Source: Protonemura montana
Lineage: Eukaryota; Arthropoda; Insecta; Plecoptera; Nemouridae
Length of the DNA stretch: 64,000 nt
Assembly: GCA_947568835.1 (NCBI GenBank)
Contig: OX387603.1
Span: 2,643,701-2,707,700 of the forward strand
Direction of reading: 5' to 3'
The position numbers and the translations under genes are program-made. Below the pieces are notes generated by a model. That model searched no databases. It saw nothing but the letters and a program-made list of their open reading frames with translations, and was not told where the DNA came from. Numbering within the stretch: position 1 is the stretch's first letter; each line of letters opens with the position of its first letter. This document shows, in pieces, positions 47,024 through 60,380 of this stretch.

Positions 47024-48364
47024 CCCTAGACCCGTCTTCCCCGGCGACACGTCTTTGCGGCCAAGTGTTTCGCGTACAGCAAGCAGTCTTTGGGACGCCG
47101 TCAAGCTTGAAAGCAGCGTGACACGCAGCGCGCTCCAGCGGTTGGGCGACACAACGCGGCGGGCTTTGAGCGCGCTCTTATTCAATTGAAAGTATCCAGG
47201 TGCAGCTTAACACGATTGTTTTGCCAGCGCCACGCGGATCAGCAGCTAAGTGTTTTACGTGGATTTACTGACAACGGTTGTTGCCGTTTGCCAGCACTTT
47301 CCTGCGTTAGAGGAATCGGAATTTTTTTTTAGACACCAGTGACGTCAGGGGTGGGGAAAATATAGATGATAAAGAAAATGGACACCATCAGGGATGTCAT
47401 GAAGTGTTTGAAAGGGTACGATTTTGTGCAGCCATGCAGAACTTGTGAATTTGATAGAAACGAATGTTTTAACTTTAAAAGATACTCGTTTGAAAATTGG
47501 GAAACGAAGACGCTATAATAGACTTGTTGTCGAAGGAGTTTCGTGACTCTAGCGGGATGTAAGAGTCCTAATAAAAGGAAACCTGTAGACGTTTGCAGCG
47601 CGTTTAGCATTTTAGAACAATGATCCGAAGGAGAAAAGACATTTTTAGGGGCTTCTTTGCGAAAAGCTAAGCCCCTTTGGATTGAGAAGTGAAGATAAAA
47701 AGTACAAACACACCCAACGAGGCGGCGCATCAATTCATCTTCACCAACCAATATATCTCGGGCACGAATTGTCTCATAACCCCGGGTCTGGAAAGCCTCT
47801 GCACGCAGAACACGGGAATTGATCGAAAATGGTTTCGCCGTAAAAACACGAAACAGATTCGCAGACGTCGCCGTAATCGAGCGCAAAGTCTCAACGACAA
47901 TGTAAAACCTCTGCCGCCTGAACTAACTCGATCAACTTCGCGATTGCCAATATGCTGCCGCTCCCCGCGCTCCCCGCGTCGGATTGCTTAACTAGTATCA
48001 GCGCTGGGAAACTTGCCGGGGGTTGGCTAGGAGAGAGGGTGGCATTGTGTTCCTTTCCAGTCACCGTAGCTTCATTTAGCATAATATTGTATCGAAAGAT
48101 TAAATCGATTAGAGCAAGTTAACTTGGTTTCGATGTGAGAAGAAAGTTGTGCAAAGTATTAACAAGTAATAAGATTTGGTTCGGCGACGAGACTGGTTAA
48201 AAGACGCTGCGTGAGTGGGGTGGGTTGGGGAGGAACTAATCTAAGAGACTCGAAGTGGATGGTGGAATCAGTGGGCTGGCATTGAAGACGCCAGTGGGAC
48301 AGCGTAGATGCTGATTGTCGTTCATTTGGACTATTCTAGACTATCCTCCACTATTGGAATAGGT

Positions 48365-48899
48365 TATTTATTTTATTATTTATTTGTGGTGTTTAGCGAC
48401 GCACTGTTTTGAAATCTGGACATGCGGCACTGGTCTAATGGCATTGGTGAAGGAGTGGATGATGATGAGGATGAGGTTGAATCTAACCTAGACTAGAAGG
48501 GAGGAGGGGAAACCCGGTGCCGGCATGTAGCCTTCTCCTGTCGAAGACCAAGGGGACAACCGGCTTAACGTCCCTCTCGAAGGACGGTACAACGCGCAAG
48601 GATTCCTCCACAAATCCATGCTTTCGAGAGGTTGATAAGCAAGGCGAGTGAAGTTGCTGGACTAACTTTCATCCCTCCAACCTCTCTCCCGAACAGAACT
48701 GGTCATGTGTATGATGGTCACAAATCCAATACCTGACCCAGCACAGTGTTGCTTAACTTTTATCCCACCAACCTCTCTCCCGAACAGAACTGGTCATGTG
48801 TTTGATGGTTACCCATCCAATACCTGACTCAGCGCAGTGTTGCTTAACTTCGGTGAATTAACGAGAACCGGTGTTTCCAACACAGCAAACTGTTTGGTG
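48365..48899 (-). mobile_element. 5S-derived SINE with 91-bp internal duplication
   Basis: The 535-bp copy is flanked by a perfect 11-bp duplication, ttggaataggt, at 48354-48364 and 48900-48910. The left end has the T/A-rich tail and gtttagcgacgcactg, the right end the 5S head gagaaccggtgtttccaaca. The duplicated markers lie at 48674 and 48765, again 91 bp apart. It is full length and probably young. Confidence 0.95.
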
Positions 48900-50760
48900 T
48901 TGGAATAGGTCCTAGTGGGTGATTTAAGGGTGACTTTTGGCAAAAAAGCAATTTTTTTTAACGGAGAATGTAATAATATGTATGTTTGGTAAAATATCAT
49001 GCTTTGGGGTATGTGCTATTAAAACATGAAGACTTTTAGGCTAGGATCGGTTCAGGATGAAGCTCATGGCGCAATGGTGTGATGACGATTGGTTGTTAGA
49101 CCCACCACCCCATTGACCGCGCGCACGCGTGTTCGCCACTGAAAACGCGAAAAAGTACGGCAGAAAAACAAATAAATTGAAAGAGCAACGGATCAGAAAG
49201 TTTTTGTGAATCTGCTAAATAAATTGTCGCCGGTGACAATTAAAAAATGAAACGCAAGAGTGGAAGTTTGTTGATTAAGAAACGACTGTGGATGTATATT
49301 ACGATAGTGTTAATAACGGCATGGAGCGGGGGCATAGCGTTTTAATGAGACTTGGGATACAGACCGAAGTAATAACGGGAAGGTGGGGGCAGGGAGGGAA
49401 ACTGGTCGGGGATGTTTTTACTCGTGTTTTTCCACATGGAACTTGAAACTGAACTCATAATTATTGTCATAGAGACGATGATGCCGATGTCGAGAACGAG
49501 CTGCAGTAAAAAAAAAAGAAGAAAATAAAAGAAAATCCGTTTTCGTCTCTACCAATTTATTTCACCGAGAGCGCTTTTCTTTCTCTGCGTTGGCCGCGAC
49601 ATTTGCAAAGAAACTGTCGTGTGGGAATGGCGGGTTTCCACGAGTGAATAGAGAGGCCTGGGTTTCATACGGGGACACCACTTGGATCACGTGTAGTCTG
49701 CGACAAAGTCAAAAGTCACCAAAGCTTTCCGCGGAGAAAGCAACGGGATCGCATAAAGACAAAGTAGAAAATCCATCCAACCTTTGGCAGCAGCACACGT
49801 CCCTTGTCGAGGAATTGAATTGAATGATTTTTACCCGCGCGCGTGTGAGCGCCATCTGCACGAGCCACTTAGGAATTAAAAGCTGATGCGAACTCACCTT
49901 AACAACAACTCTAATCGGGTTAAATGTCGACTTTTTAAGCGAACGTAGAGAATAGCATCTTGCATTTAGGAGGAAAGTTTCGATTCATAGCTTGCAGAAC
50001 GTATTTCTGATTCTGGTTTTTAACTCTACACGACCAGTTGACAATGGAGTGGAAGAATTAATCGATCCTTAACAAAAAAAACCTTGGCATTTGAGTTCTA
50101 TTTAAAAATATTTGCGCTCAATATACGGAGGTTTCGATGCACACGTCATCGATTGAAATGTTTATGAAGCAACAATCGATGAGAGATGTCCGTTAACAAG
50201 GCAGGCAGATAACGTGTCGAGCTAGTTAGCAACTAGATTAACAGTAATGCAATTCAGGACTCGGCGCTCGCTAAGAAACCATCGGGAAGACCGTTAATCT
50301 TCCCGCCCGGCAACTCTTTTGACTGAATTTCATAAATAAACGCCGGCGAACAAAAGCAAAACGCTTTTCCATTGAAACCAGCCAACCCACCGCCGCCCTC
50401 TCGTAAAACCACGAACCCAACCGACCATATTGCCGAGGCGGGAAATTCCCAGCGCCAGCTATTGTGCAAAGAAAATGCATCTTCTAGCCAGCCAAGCAAC
50501 GCTCCATGAGTGTGACTTATCGTTTTGCCGGTGGCACGACTCTCGGGCCTAGGAAGGCGGTGGTTCTGTGACAGTATATGTGACATCCCACCCCATACAC
50601 CGACAACACGGCCACCTTGTGTGCGTTTGTGGAGCCAAGATTGATGACCGGCGTTTCGTTTTCGGAAGGCGGTGCATGCAATTTTAGTCGTTCATATTTT
50701 CGTGTGTCGTTCTTTTTCTTTTCGCTGGCGCGTGAGTTATTTTTGAACTTAGGCGAAGCT

Positions 50761-50761
<1 letters not shown>

Positions 50762-50795
<34 letters not shown>
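50762..50795 (+). repeat. Poly(T) run, 34 bases
   Basis: Uninterrupted T run followed by cttttcttaaatgg. On the minus strand this is a poly(A) run and might mark the tail of a retrocopy, but I recognise no retrocopied gene to its right. Confidence 0.9.
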
Positions 50796-52254
50796 CTTTT
50801 CTTAAATGGATGGCTATAGAGGAAGGGCGGTCTTTTTTTCCCCCGTAGTAATCACCTGTCTTTTATGTGAAGAACACCTGAAACTTCTCGATAGATTTAC
50901 TCTTGTGATTTGCTTCCTCCTGCTAAACAAACCGCGGTGGAAATTTGCAAATTCTGTTATCCAACACGCAGCTCTAATTTTGTTAAGTTTCCCGCAATCT
51001 GTCGAGACTGAAACACGCACAAAGATGTTGTGTGCTTTTCTCTTTGGTTTCGGTCGCGAGATTCTTCATCGATGACCGCTCGATGGCCGTGCAGTTAAAA
51101 AATGCAGTTATTTAGGTCCATCCACAGCTGCAAGAAGTAAAAATGACTGGCACAAAAAGTTGAGCGCGGAGAAAACTAGGTATGCAGCCGTTTTTCATTC
51201 AACCTAGCAGCTGAGGGAGTCGAGTCAAATTAAGGCTCCACCCTCAACATCCCCTAGACGACTAATTAGGTTAAATAATTAAAGGAGATTCATTTCGAAA
51301 AGTAGGGTTACATTTAACATTAAAAAAAAAACGGACAGAAAAGTGAAAAGGAAAAAGACGAGGACAAGTCTTCAGCAGCCCAGTGCTAGTGGAAGGTGTG
51401 CATTTTGTGAGCTCGCTACTCGAATAACGTTTCAAAATCATGCACATTTGTGTTCGATTTTTGCTCGGGTATTGCAAAAAGCAGTCGATTTTCGTTGCTG
51501 CTGACAACAGTGAAAATATTGATTTCCCAGCGAAAGAAGTCGGTAGCGAAATTTGCAGCGCCAAGTGAAGCGTTAGAGCATTAGGTTTTTTAGACAAAAC
51601 ACGTTCATAGGTCTTGGTCTAGACTAGACTCTGAGCGTAAGAGTCGCTAAAGTAAACATCTTTTAGGAAGTAAGGATGATGAAACTGCTTGGCATTGTCG
51701 CTGATAATCCAGTCGCTTTTATCGTCCCAAATCGCTCAACTTCATTGAAGGAAAACAAGTGTTTTGAACGACATAAAGTTGCGCCAGAGTTCCATCGATG
51801 CACAAGTTCCAGATGCGTTTCTGACAAGCACGTTTCTTCAATTTTTTCACTAGAGTGATCCCAAATCTGGCGACCCTCGCCGTAGGTGACCAAGGCAACC
51901 ATGTCCCAGACCCTCGTAGTAGGTGCCAGTGGCAACCCTATCCCAGACCCGTCTTGGTTCGAGCCCCAGGAACATCAACAAGCTGTTATCTGACGTGCAA
52001 CCAGCTGTTGCTGACGTCCGCTCGGTCACGTGACGTGTACTACGCGCTCATACGCATCTACCAATCGATAGGAACCCGGCCAGACGTGCGCTCACTTGTT
52101 GGGTCCGTGCAGCCGACACTATTGTAGTAGTCACGGCGGACTGGACCTCGACCTAGCAGGTCGACCCACTGATCGCTAATTACCTAGATAGCGGTTGTCA
52201 TAAAGATATTAAACCCAAGGAGTTCTCTTCTTCTGAGTTCTCTCAAAGAGCCGG

Positions 52255-52465
52255 TGGTATTTTAGGTGTTTTCATCGGGAATGTTCGTGTTTTTTTAGAG
52301 TTTTCAGTACTTAAATGGTCAAAATTTGTTAAAACGCGTTTCCAAAAACTCCACGATTGGCATCGAAATCATAGAGCCCTCATATTTAGGGACTTCTACC
52401 TGTTACCAACATTGGATAGCTAATTTATCAGCTAGCTAGCTAGCTACTTTATCTATGTTATTTGA
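52255..52465 (-). repeat. Unnamed dispersed repeat family A, copy 3
   Basis: Read on the minus strand: gtgatctcaaataac, tgttggtaacaggtagaagt, ttggaaacgcgtttt and cgatgaaaacacctaaaata. It includes a short ctag repeat (cagctagctagctagctac) near 52430 in place of ctgctgat of the other copies. Confidence 0.75.
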
Positions 52466-54999
52466 GATCACTGCAGGTCGACTTGGCTGTATAATATAAC
52501 AGCGAACTACAAGCGCACTTTCCGAAAGACTCTCCACCAATCGGTGTCGTCGAGGTGGTTTAACAGCGCGGCACGTGAACCTCTTCTCCGAACACTCGCG
52601 AGACTGGCGCTAGTCGGAATATTTCGAACAGAACGCTTGCCATTTGTCATCGAAAGCACTCGTGTTGCACTGGAAACCGAGCTGCGATCGATAACGAATG
52701 CGACTTTTGTTGACAATTATAAACATTCGACATCCGGGGATCGGGCATGTGAATGGTGAACGGCCAACCGATATCTGATTTAGTGCAGTGTTGGTCATTT
52801 GAGAGCCGTGTTTTGCACATAAAACCAGAACGAGTAGTGTCTATGGAATTGGGCGAGTTGTGGAAGTTGGTTGCATTATTTTTAAGCTTGTTATCATATG
52901 CGGCTACGATCAAGACCGCGTTATTAATTGAAAGTTGTGTCAAAACGCGTTCTGACTAGAAACCTAGCATTGATCTGCGTAAGTCGAGGATGTGTATGCA
53001 GCTGGAACCCTCTAGCCCGGATCCCGACAGTGCGTGGAACGAAATGACGAACTGATTCGGTAATTTCGTTCTCAATTGGGCGGCGTTTCGAGGTGGCAGA
53101 TCATTAAACAGCGGGCACACAAATGTTTGGGGTGCGGAACAAAACCAGATTGCTCGGGAGTTCGAGAAAATCCAGGCCCCACTGGTGATAAAACGGGAGA
53201 AGGATGGAGGAGAAGGATGGGGGAGAGAAAAATTGGACCAATTTAGTTTGCACTAGAAATTAAAACTCTGAAAAAAGATGACCGGTACTGTTTATAGCAG
53301 TTTTAATAACATTGCCCTAGATTCTTAAGAATGAAACTTTCAATAGCTGAAGGCACAAAGTCCGTAGCGTCTTGCAAGGAGTGTTTTGATCTTCCTTGCA
53401 GGAAAGTCCTGCCAAGAATAGGACTTGTTCTCGGCGAGGTATCCACTTTTCGAGTTTTGAGTTTGAATTTTGAGTCATTTAGAGTTTTTAGTCTTGCCTA
53501 CAACAATGCTGAGACCAATACGAAAGCATGCGAGGTAATGCTTGTTAAAAAGTTTTCCCGCTTGGCAATATTTCCTGGAAGGTTTGGCAAAGACGGCATA
53601 ATAAGCTGACATGGTTTATGATTTATACGATTTGATAAGATTAAATGCATCTGATATTACCGCCAAGAGTCGAATAGATAGACAATCGATGAATGCGCTA
53701 TTGTATTTGGGAAGATTTATGAAACAATGCGATAAATAACTAGAATCTAAAGTGCCATTTCCTGCATCTTTGATGCCGCGAAAATCAGGACCTGATTCGA
53801 TTACAGAGCGACTGTGTCGTCAGCCAGGGTTTCAGGCAAAAACGGAAATGTGAAGCAGCAAACGGCAAAGGAAATTAGTTGAGTTGCCGGAGGACAATTC
53901 ACCAGCAACAAGAGGCCTTCGTTGTGACTAATTGGAATGCCAGATCATGATGCGTTTGCAACAGAGAGGAAAATATCTGGAAAACCCAGCTGGTTAAAAT
54001 CTGTTTATTTACTTTGACAAACCTTACTTCGCTGCGGAAGTTAAGGTGCCTAAAACGTCCCCGCCATAGTAAAAGGGCACTAATAGTGATAGACCGAGAC
54101 CGGAAACCGTCTTTTGTTTAAAGCACTAAAGCATGATACAGTTCCGGTTCTTTGGTCCGGGTTACAGCTTATGGAAGTCAGGTTGGAGTTGCTATTTAAT
54201 ATTTTACTGAAAACAGAAATTGGGTGCAGGCAATCAAATGCAAAGACATAAATCTGTTTCAAAGGATACGTCGCTTGGCCTGCTCTTATAAAACTGAGCC
54301 AAACTGAGCGTATCCTGTGCAAGTAATTCCAGTCTATGAAATTGAGCTTCAATTGCGGCCGACTACAGACACTGCAAGTAAAACCACGCGGCAACAAAAC
54401 GACGGCTTCCTGTCGGCAAAAGCAGCGCTGAATTCCTCCGATCTTAATATTGCAACACTTTGACAACACGTGCACCCAACTAAAATCGTTCCCCATAAAG
54501 AACACTCTGCTCAGCGCACCCTGCCCATGCCAGCGCACCCATGTTATGCAACAAGAATCACATACGAAACGCCATTGAAATATTAATAACTCAATTCACC
54601 CACTCTCTCTCAGGCTGAGCATGTATATTTCGTCCCTATACAAAAGGGTGCAGTAGAAAATAGGCCGGGTGCACAAGCACCTCCGGCCCGGCTCCTTTAT
54701 GTCTCGGTAGCTAACAGCTAGCGAGCTGTTCTGCGATATTTAACGTAGCCGCCATTGTAGTGTTCCGTGGCAGCCATGTTAGATTAGCTGAATACGAGCA
54801 GCAATAACAAAGCAGCGTTGACAACAATGGGACAGTCATGTCAACGAACAGGGCTGTTGGGAGATCTTTTCGAGGCTGGCAAGATGGCGATGTTGTTTGT
54901 AAGTGCATATTCGTCAAGAAATGTATTATCGACTCTTTGAAGATGTTGAACATTACTCCCAAGCTTTCTACTGAACACACTTCCGATCGAATATTTATT

Positions 55000-55499
55000 A
55001 TTATTGTTTGTGGTGTTTAACGACGCACTGTTTTGAAAACTGGCCATGCGGCACTGGTGTAATGGCGTCGGTGAATGAGTGGATGATGATGAGAATGATG
55101 ATGAACCTAGCCGAGAAGGGAGGAGGGGAAACCCGGTGCCAGCACGTAGCCTACTTCTGTCGAAGACCAAGGGGACCACCGGCTTAACGTTCCTTCCGAA
55201 GGACGGTACAACGCGAACAACATGATTACTCCACAAATCCATGCCGTCGAGAGGTTGATAAGCAAGGCGAGTGAAGTTGCTGTACTAACTTTCATCACTC
55301 CAACCTCTCTCCCGAACAGAACTGGTCATGTGTATGATGGTCACCCATCCAATACCTGACCCAGCGCAGTGTTGCTTAACTTTCATCCCACCAACCTCTC
55401 TCCCGAACAGAACTGGTCATGTGTATGATGGTCACCCATCCAATACCTGACTCAGCGCAGTATTGCTTAACTTTCATCCCTCCAACCTCTCTCCCGAAC
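55000..55499 (-). mobile_element. 5S-derived SINE with three 91-bp-spaced segments, 5' truncated
   Basis: The body and tail are complete. The segment cctctctcccgaac recurs three times, with markers at 55297, 55388 and 55479, each 91 bp apart. The third copy stops abruptly at 55499, where an imperfect repeat of the left flank (tcgaatatttatt against tcgaatacttctt, 11 of 13) follows. So the copy is 5' truncated inside the repeat array, and the master RNA must have had at least three units. Confidence 0.92.
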
Positions 55500-58045
55500 T
55501 CGAATACTTCTTGTTGCCCGTGTCGTCTCGGCAAGAAAATAAGTACCGAGCAATTTGTTATCAAGTACCGTGGTAATCCATCACTACTTGCAGCTCTAGT
55601 CGCGGGTTGCAAAGTATGTAACTATCAAAAAGTCATGCCGCGAAACTGTCATCTGATTTTTTTGAAAAATGCACGTAAATTTTTAAATAAACGTCACGCG
55701 TGATGTCTGTCGCCAATATCAGATAACTTTTCCGACCGACTTTGAGTCGCGGAACGTTTTGACAGATGCAAATGGGCTGCAAAAAAAACCCCCCGGTAGA
55801 GAGAAACCCGTTGATTGTGAGGATTTCAATTCCTCGCTGAAGGGAGATGCGCAAAACGGTTGCCGCACATAATTTCATTGCACCTGGAGACATTTTGACA
55901 ATTTAATCTCACTTTTGTTGAAATTTCTGGCAGTGTGCAAAAGTCAAGTTGACATGAGTGCGTGAGTGTGTGCGGGCGTCGGACTGAACCGGTCCACGAT
56001 TTGCAACGTCGAGACTGGAATGTCGGGTATTAAATATTTCAGCGTGATTTTCTTCCACAATTCTCGCGCGCTCGACGGTAAAACCAATATTTTAATAATA
56101 TTTTCTGCTCACACCCGACAGCGATCCTGTGGCCTGGCGAAATAGCCGATGACGACCAGGCTCGACGCCCAGGGTGACCAACTAAAATGCACCGAAAACC
56201 AGTTCATGAGCTCGAGGACCGAACTAGTAATGTTTACCCTGGATTCACCAATCATTTGAGCAAAATAATTCATGTTGTCGGTACTCGAACATGGTAAATA
56301 ATCGCTTAAAAATCCGCAGGCTATTTGACATTTTTTAACATCATTTTTTAACAAACTTGCAATGTTACCAGGACAGTTAAGTCAAGATAACCTAATGCAC
56401 CGTTTGGAATTGAGTTGCAATAACCATCTTTTATAATCCCAGCGATCACCGCTCGCTTGCTTCCGTTCTCGACTCAGCAAACAAAACTCTTTGTGCGCCG
56501 CCATGACGAATGCTGGGGTCATATTTGCGCAAAGAGAAGAAATTGTCAATCCATCCATTGTTAAAATGACATTCATTTCTGGGCAAAAAGCACGGCACGA
56601 GGACAACGAAGAATACATACCATAACTTTATGCACTAAACAGTATTGACAAAAATAAAACTAGGTTTATGCAAACAATTGTTACTAATTGAAATGATAAC
56701 TGAGCATTCACGAGAAAATGACGGTAAAAAACGTAACCCCGAAGTACAATCCCATAGTGCGACGATGGTTTAGCAATCACTAGAGGTTTGCAAACTGTCC
56801 GTAGTTCGAGTCCAGGCCGTGACTGACATGTCCATGTTGATTCTAGTAATGTAACGAATTGAATCAACATTGCAGAATTGCGAGACTGAGTGATCCGATT
56901 TCAAATGTGCTCCAAAGCTGCGACAAAACCTAGAGTCCGTTTCATTTTGAGGGAGACTGGGATTTTATTTTCAACCTGGCTGATGTTTGAGGTGTCGATG
57001 TCCTGTCCAAGACCCTGTCCTGTACCTTACATTGAGGACTTTTAGCACATGTGACCTAAGAAAAGACGAAGCGACTTGGTGCTATTTGATCTCTCAGAGT
57101 ATTGCTTTTAACTTAGAAACTGTCTCCGATACTCATATCAAGTTGCCAAAACTAACTTCCCCCCAACATTCAAACCCGAGTTAGCAAAAGCGTGCATTGA
57201 TATCTCAATACTCAGTGGTATATATAACTTTCAATAGCTCCAGCAATAGCCCCTGCAAATACAGCCATATGTTCAACTAAAAAAAAAAAAAAAAAACACA
57301 GTAAAATAGCTACCAGAAATTCCCTTGTCGCGGTTTTGATTCATATACCAAAACTTTTGTATAGCTCATACATTTCGCACAATTCTAAAATCAATAAATC
57401 TAATTGGAATTCAATTAATAAAGCAATATGATACGGCCAACCGAGACTATAACATTCAGTGAATAAACAGTGAGCTCAGCATGCAGGTACTCAGGTAGGC
57501 GTGTGCCAGTTGGTGTACCAGAGCGTATTAATCATCAGCCCCAAAAACATGACCAGCTATAAACAAAAAGGACATAATGTACATGATCGTTTCAGTTTGT
57601 ACCTAGCGAAGTTATGAGGTTATGTACGACATGCGAGTTCGCATTATTTTGTTGTACCGAGAGCAAAGCAACAACAACTCTTTTTAGTTTTATGCTCTGG
57701 CATGGGGTGAAATGCTGAAATATTGAAGGGGGGGCCCCGCCTTGTTTATGTACCCAGCACTTCAAAATGATTGGCGTGGATAAATTCAGACATACTTCGA
57801 GTGAATTCAATTGCCGTTTTCATTCATGCGTGTGCTTACCGTATAGAAGGTTAGAGCGATTCAGGTTTGTGCCGAGGAAAATTGGGATTTGGGAAAATTG
57901 GGATTGGGAATTTGTTTCCCTTACTAGTTGGGAAAAAAAACATTTCTACTGGCAATGCGCGACGTGAAGTGGCCAGTCGCGAAGCCAGCAATTTTTTTAA
58001 ATTCAGAACGTACTAGAACAGCTTCTTTCCAACCCCAAATTATGT

Positions 58046-58536
58046 GATTGATTGATTATTGGGGTGTAACGACGCACTGTTTTGACAACCGGCTATGCGG
58101 CACTGGTCTAATGGCGTCGGCAAATGAGATGGATGATGGATATTACGATCAACCCAAACTAGATTTGAAGGGCGGAGGGGAAACCCGGTGCCGGCACATC
58201 TGAACTTCCACCGGCTTAACGTTCCTTCCGAAGGACGGTACAACGCGAACAGCGGAATTCCTCCACAAATCCATGCTGTCGAGAGGTTGATAAGCAAGGC
58301 GTGTGAAATTGCTGCACTAACTTTCATCCCTGCAACCTCTCTCCCGAACAGAACTGGTCATGTGTATGATGGTCACCCATTCAATAGCAGACTCAGCGCA
58401 GTGTTGCTTAACTTTCATCCCTCCAACCTCTCTCCTGAACAGAACTGGTCATGTGTATGATGGTCACCCATTCAATAGCAGACTCAGCGCAGTGTTGCTT
58501 AACGTTGGTGATCTCACGGGCACCAGCCCCACAGTT
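58046..58536 (-). mobile_element. 5S-derived SINE with 91-bp duplication and (ATTG)n tail
   Basis: On the plus strand the copy starts with gattgattgattattgggg and gtaacgacgcactg, then the body. It lacks the short block gtcgaagaccaagg seen in other copies. Duplicate markers at 58329 and 58420 are 91 bp apart. The 5S head decays after gatctcacgggcacc. I found no clear target-site duplication. Its tail matches the LINE tail best of all copies. Confidence 0.9.
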
Positions 58537-59591
58537 TAAAAGGAGTTTAGATATCTTTAAAATCAGTTGGAAAACCAGTCAAAAGTCAACAAATATTTGT
58601 TTTAATTTGAAAAATTTCAGCCCAATCAACACTCAATGCGTTTGCATTTCAAACCAGTAAACCCAGCAATAAACGCAGGCACGCACACGCACAGAATCGC
58701 CTTTGTGCGTTGGCAAGAGAATTCTATGGCATTGCGGCACGGACTTGAGCCAACGAAAATGCTGACATACAATTTTGTTTAGCAAATTCCTGAAAAAAAA
58801 AGCAAACAAAACATCTAACGCGCGTCGGCGACCGTAAAAATTTCCCAAACACGACAGAGATCATTAAAAATGTACCCCTCATTCTCCCCCCCTGCAGCGT
58901 AGCGTTATCATGAAAACTCACATAATAGCAAATTCATTAATTTAATGTCTAACGAATAATCAAACTACGTGAGTCGCGGAGTGAAGCAGCCACTTTTAAT
59001 AGTTGATATTTCATGCTCGCATGCGTTTTCATAATTTCCCAGCGACTTTACGATAGTGCAGCGTTCGCCGGTACACGACGGGTTTAATTTTTAACTGCCA
59101 ACTTTTTGATGGCCTTTTAGCTCGGGGGGCCATCAACTGGTGAGTGCGTTGTACATGGGTGCGCGCCAGATGTGACCCGATTTTGACGCTCCCCGAGTTC
59201 GAACCAAGAGCGCTCAGACACCATCGATGGCGGATGTTATCTCAGGAGATTCGGTGATGGTACAGCTCGGGGGGCAAGAGACTCACGCTTAGATTTACAC
59301 ACGTTCTTTGAAGTTTTACTTGGCGAATAAGTCTTAGATTGCAAGACAAAACTAAGCCCATTTTACGATTACAAGACCTTTTTTTTTTAGATCACCTAAG
59401 TAAGCCCTTTTTAAGATTGCAAAGCAAAAATACGCCCTTTTTTAGAATTCAAGCCATAAATTACCGGAACTAAATAAATTGGCAGACATGCCACTCCAAG
59501 TGTTCGATTGATTGTTATTTTACAGTATTGTTATCTTTTAATTTTCTTTCGCTGGAGATAAAAAAATACTGTCAGATCGCTAGACTAGTTG

Positions 59592-59686
59592 AGTTGAACG
59601 ACGCACTGTTCTGTCACCGGTCTCTGCGACAAACGATAAACCTAGCCTAGGTTAAAACCCGGTGCCGGCACGTGGTCAACTCCTAT
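59592..59686 (-). mobile_element. 5S-derived SINE, internally deleted 3' fragment
   Basis: The plus strand reads gttgaacgacgcactgttct, then aaacctagcctagg and aacccggtgccggcacgt, all SINE blocks in the usual order, but with the middle of the tail domain deleted or diverged. Only about 95 bases remain. Confidence 0.7.
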
Positions 59687-60257
59687 CTCAACCAAAGCGA
59701 CCTGTCACTGTTAGCTTTCCATCTCGACTATCTGACTAAAAACAGTTTTAAACAGCAGTTCCCGTTTGGTCGGCGCTATCAACATGTGGATAAACTGAAC
59801 ATGCGCTTGATAAAAAAAAAAAACAGCGAACATCACAAACATGCATCGACAAAACCATGTCGAATGCGTGACCCTTGCAGCAGACATCGAACTAGCACTG
59901 ATGTATGTTGCTCTGCGTGGATAAATCTTGTGATATAATTGTGTTGTATTCGATCTAACCCCTCACTACCGTGCGATCCTGACAAACCGAATCTGCCAAA
60001 TGGCATGCCAAGAACAAGCGTCAGGCTCAACCAACTCCCTTCTCTTCTATTTCATTCCATTTTCCTACTCTTCTCCACACCTGCTTGTACTTTTACCATC
60101 AATCATCTGCCTATCCTCCTTCTCTCATGTTCTACATTTGGAAATTTTCTTGGCGATCTTTCTTCGCCCGTTTTTATAACTTAGAATGTATGTATTACTA
60201 AAAAAATTGCTTTCGGCTTGAGTGCTTATAAGAGATAACCAATCTTATTATTATGAA

Positions 60258-60380
60258 CACTATAAACGTCTCAAAAATTGATGCCCAAACGGGGACTGGA
60301 ACCCCGATCTCCACCTTTCGCGGGTGTTTCTCTAACCAATTGAGCTACTTGGACACTGGGTTTTTGAGACGATTTTAGTG
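60258..60380 (-). repeat. tRNA-like module enclosed by 20-bp inverted repeats, copy 1
   Basis: The 123-bp unit starts cactataaacgtctcaaaaa and ends tttttgagacgattttagtg, an imperfect 20-bp inverted repeat. Inside, 60282-60354 read on the minus strand is a 73-nt tRNA-like sequence. It has acceptor GTCCAAG pairing TTTGGGC, a D-arm GCTCAATTGGTTAGAG, a T-arm with the B-box-like ggttccagtcc, and a 7-base anticodon loop CGCGAAA. The loop has G instead of the universal U at position 33, so this is a tRNA relic or SINE head, not a working tRNA gene. Confidence 0.75.

Noticed and set aside
47329..47886. 185-codon minus-strand frame just beyond the LINE 5' end
   Set aside because: No recognised motif, lies outside the target-site duplication and mixes unrelated composition; probably chance.
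49890..49930. Minus-strand donor gttgttaag|gtgagt as a PTBP first exon
   Set aside because: The frame is open but has no ATG in phase nearby and no resemblance to PTBP N-termini.
56758..56830. tRNA-like stretch with gttcgagtcc B box
   Set aside because: No convincing A box and no acceptor pairing; could be a SINE scrap but is below what I can support.
60282..60354. Functional tRNA gene
   Set aside because: The cloverleaf mostly pairs, but the anticodon loop lacks U33, and near-identical relics lie next to it in a repeat.
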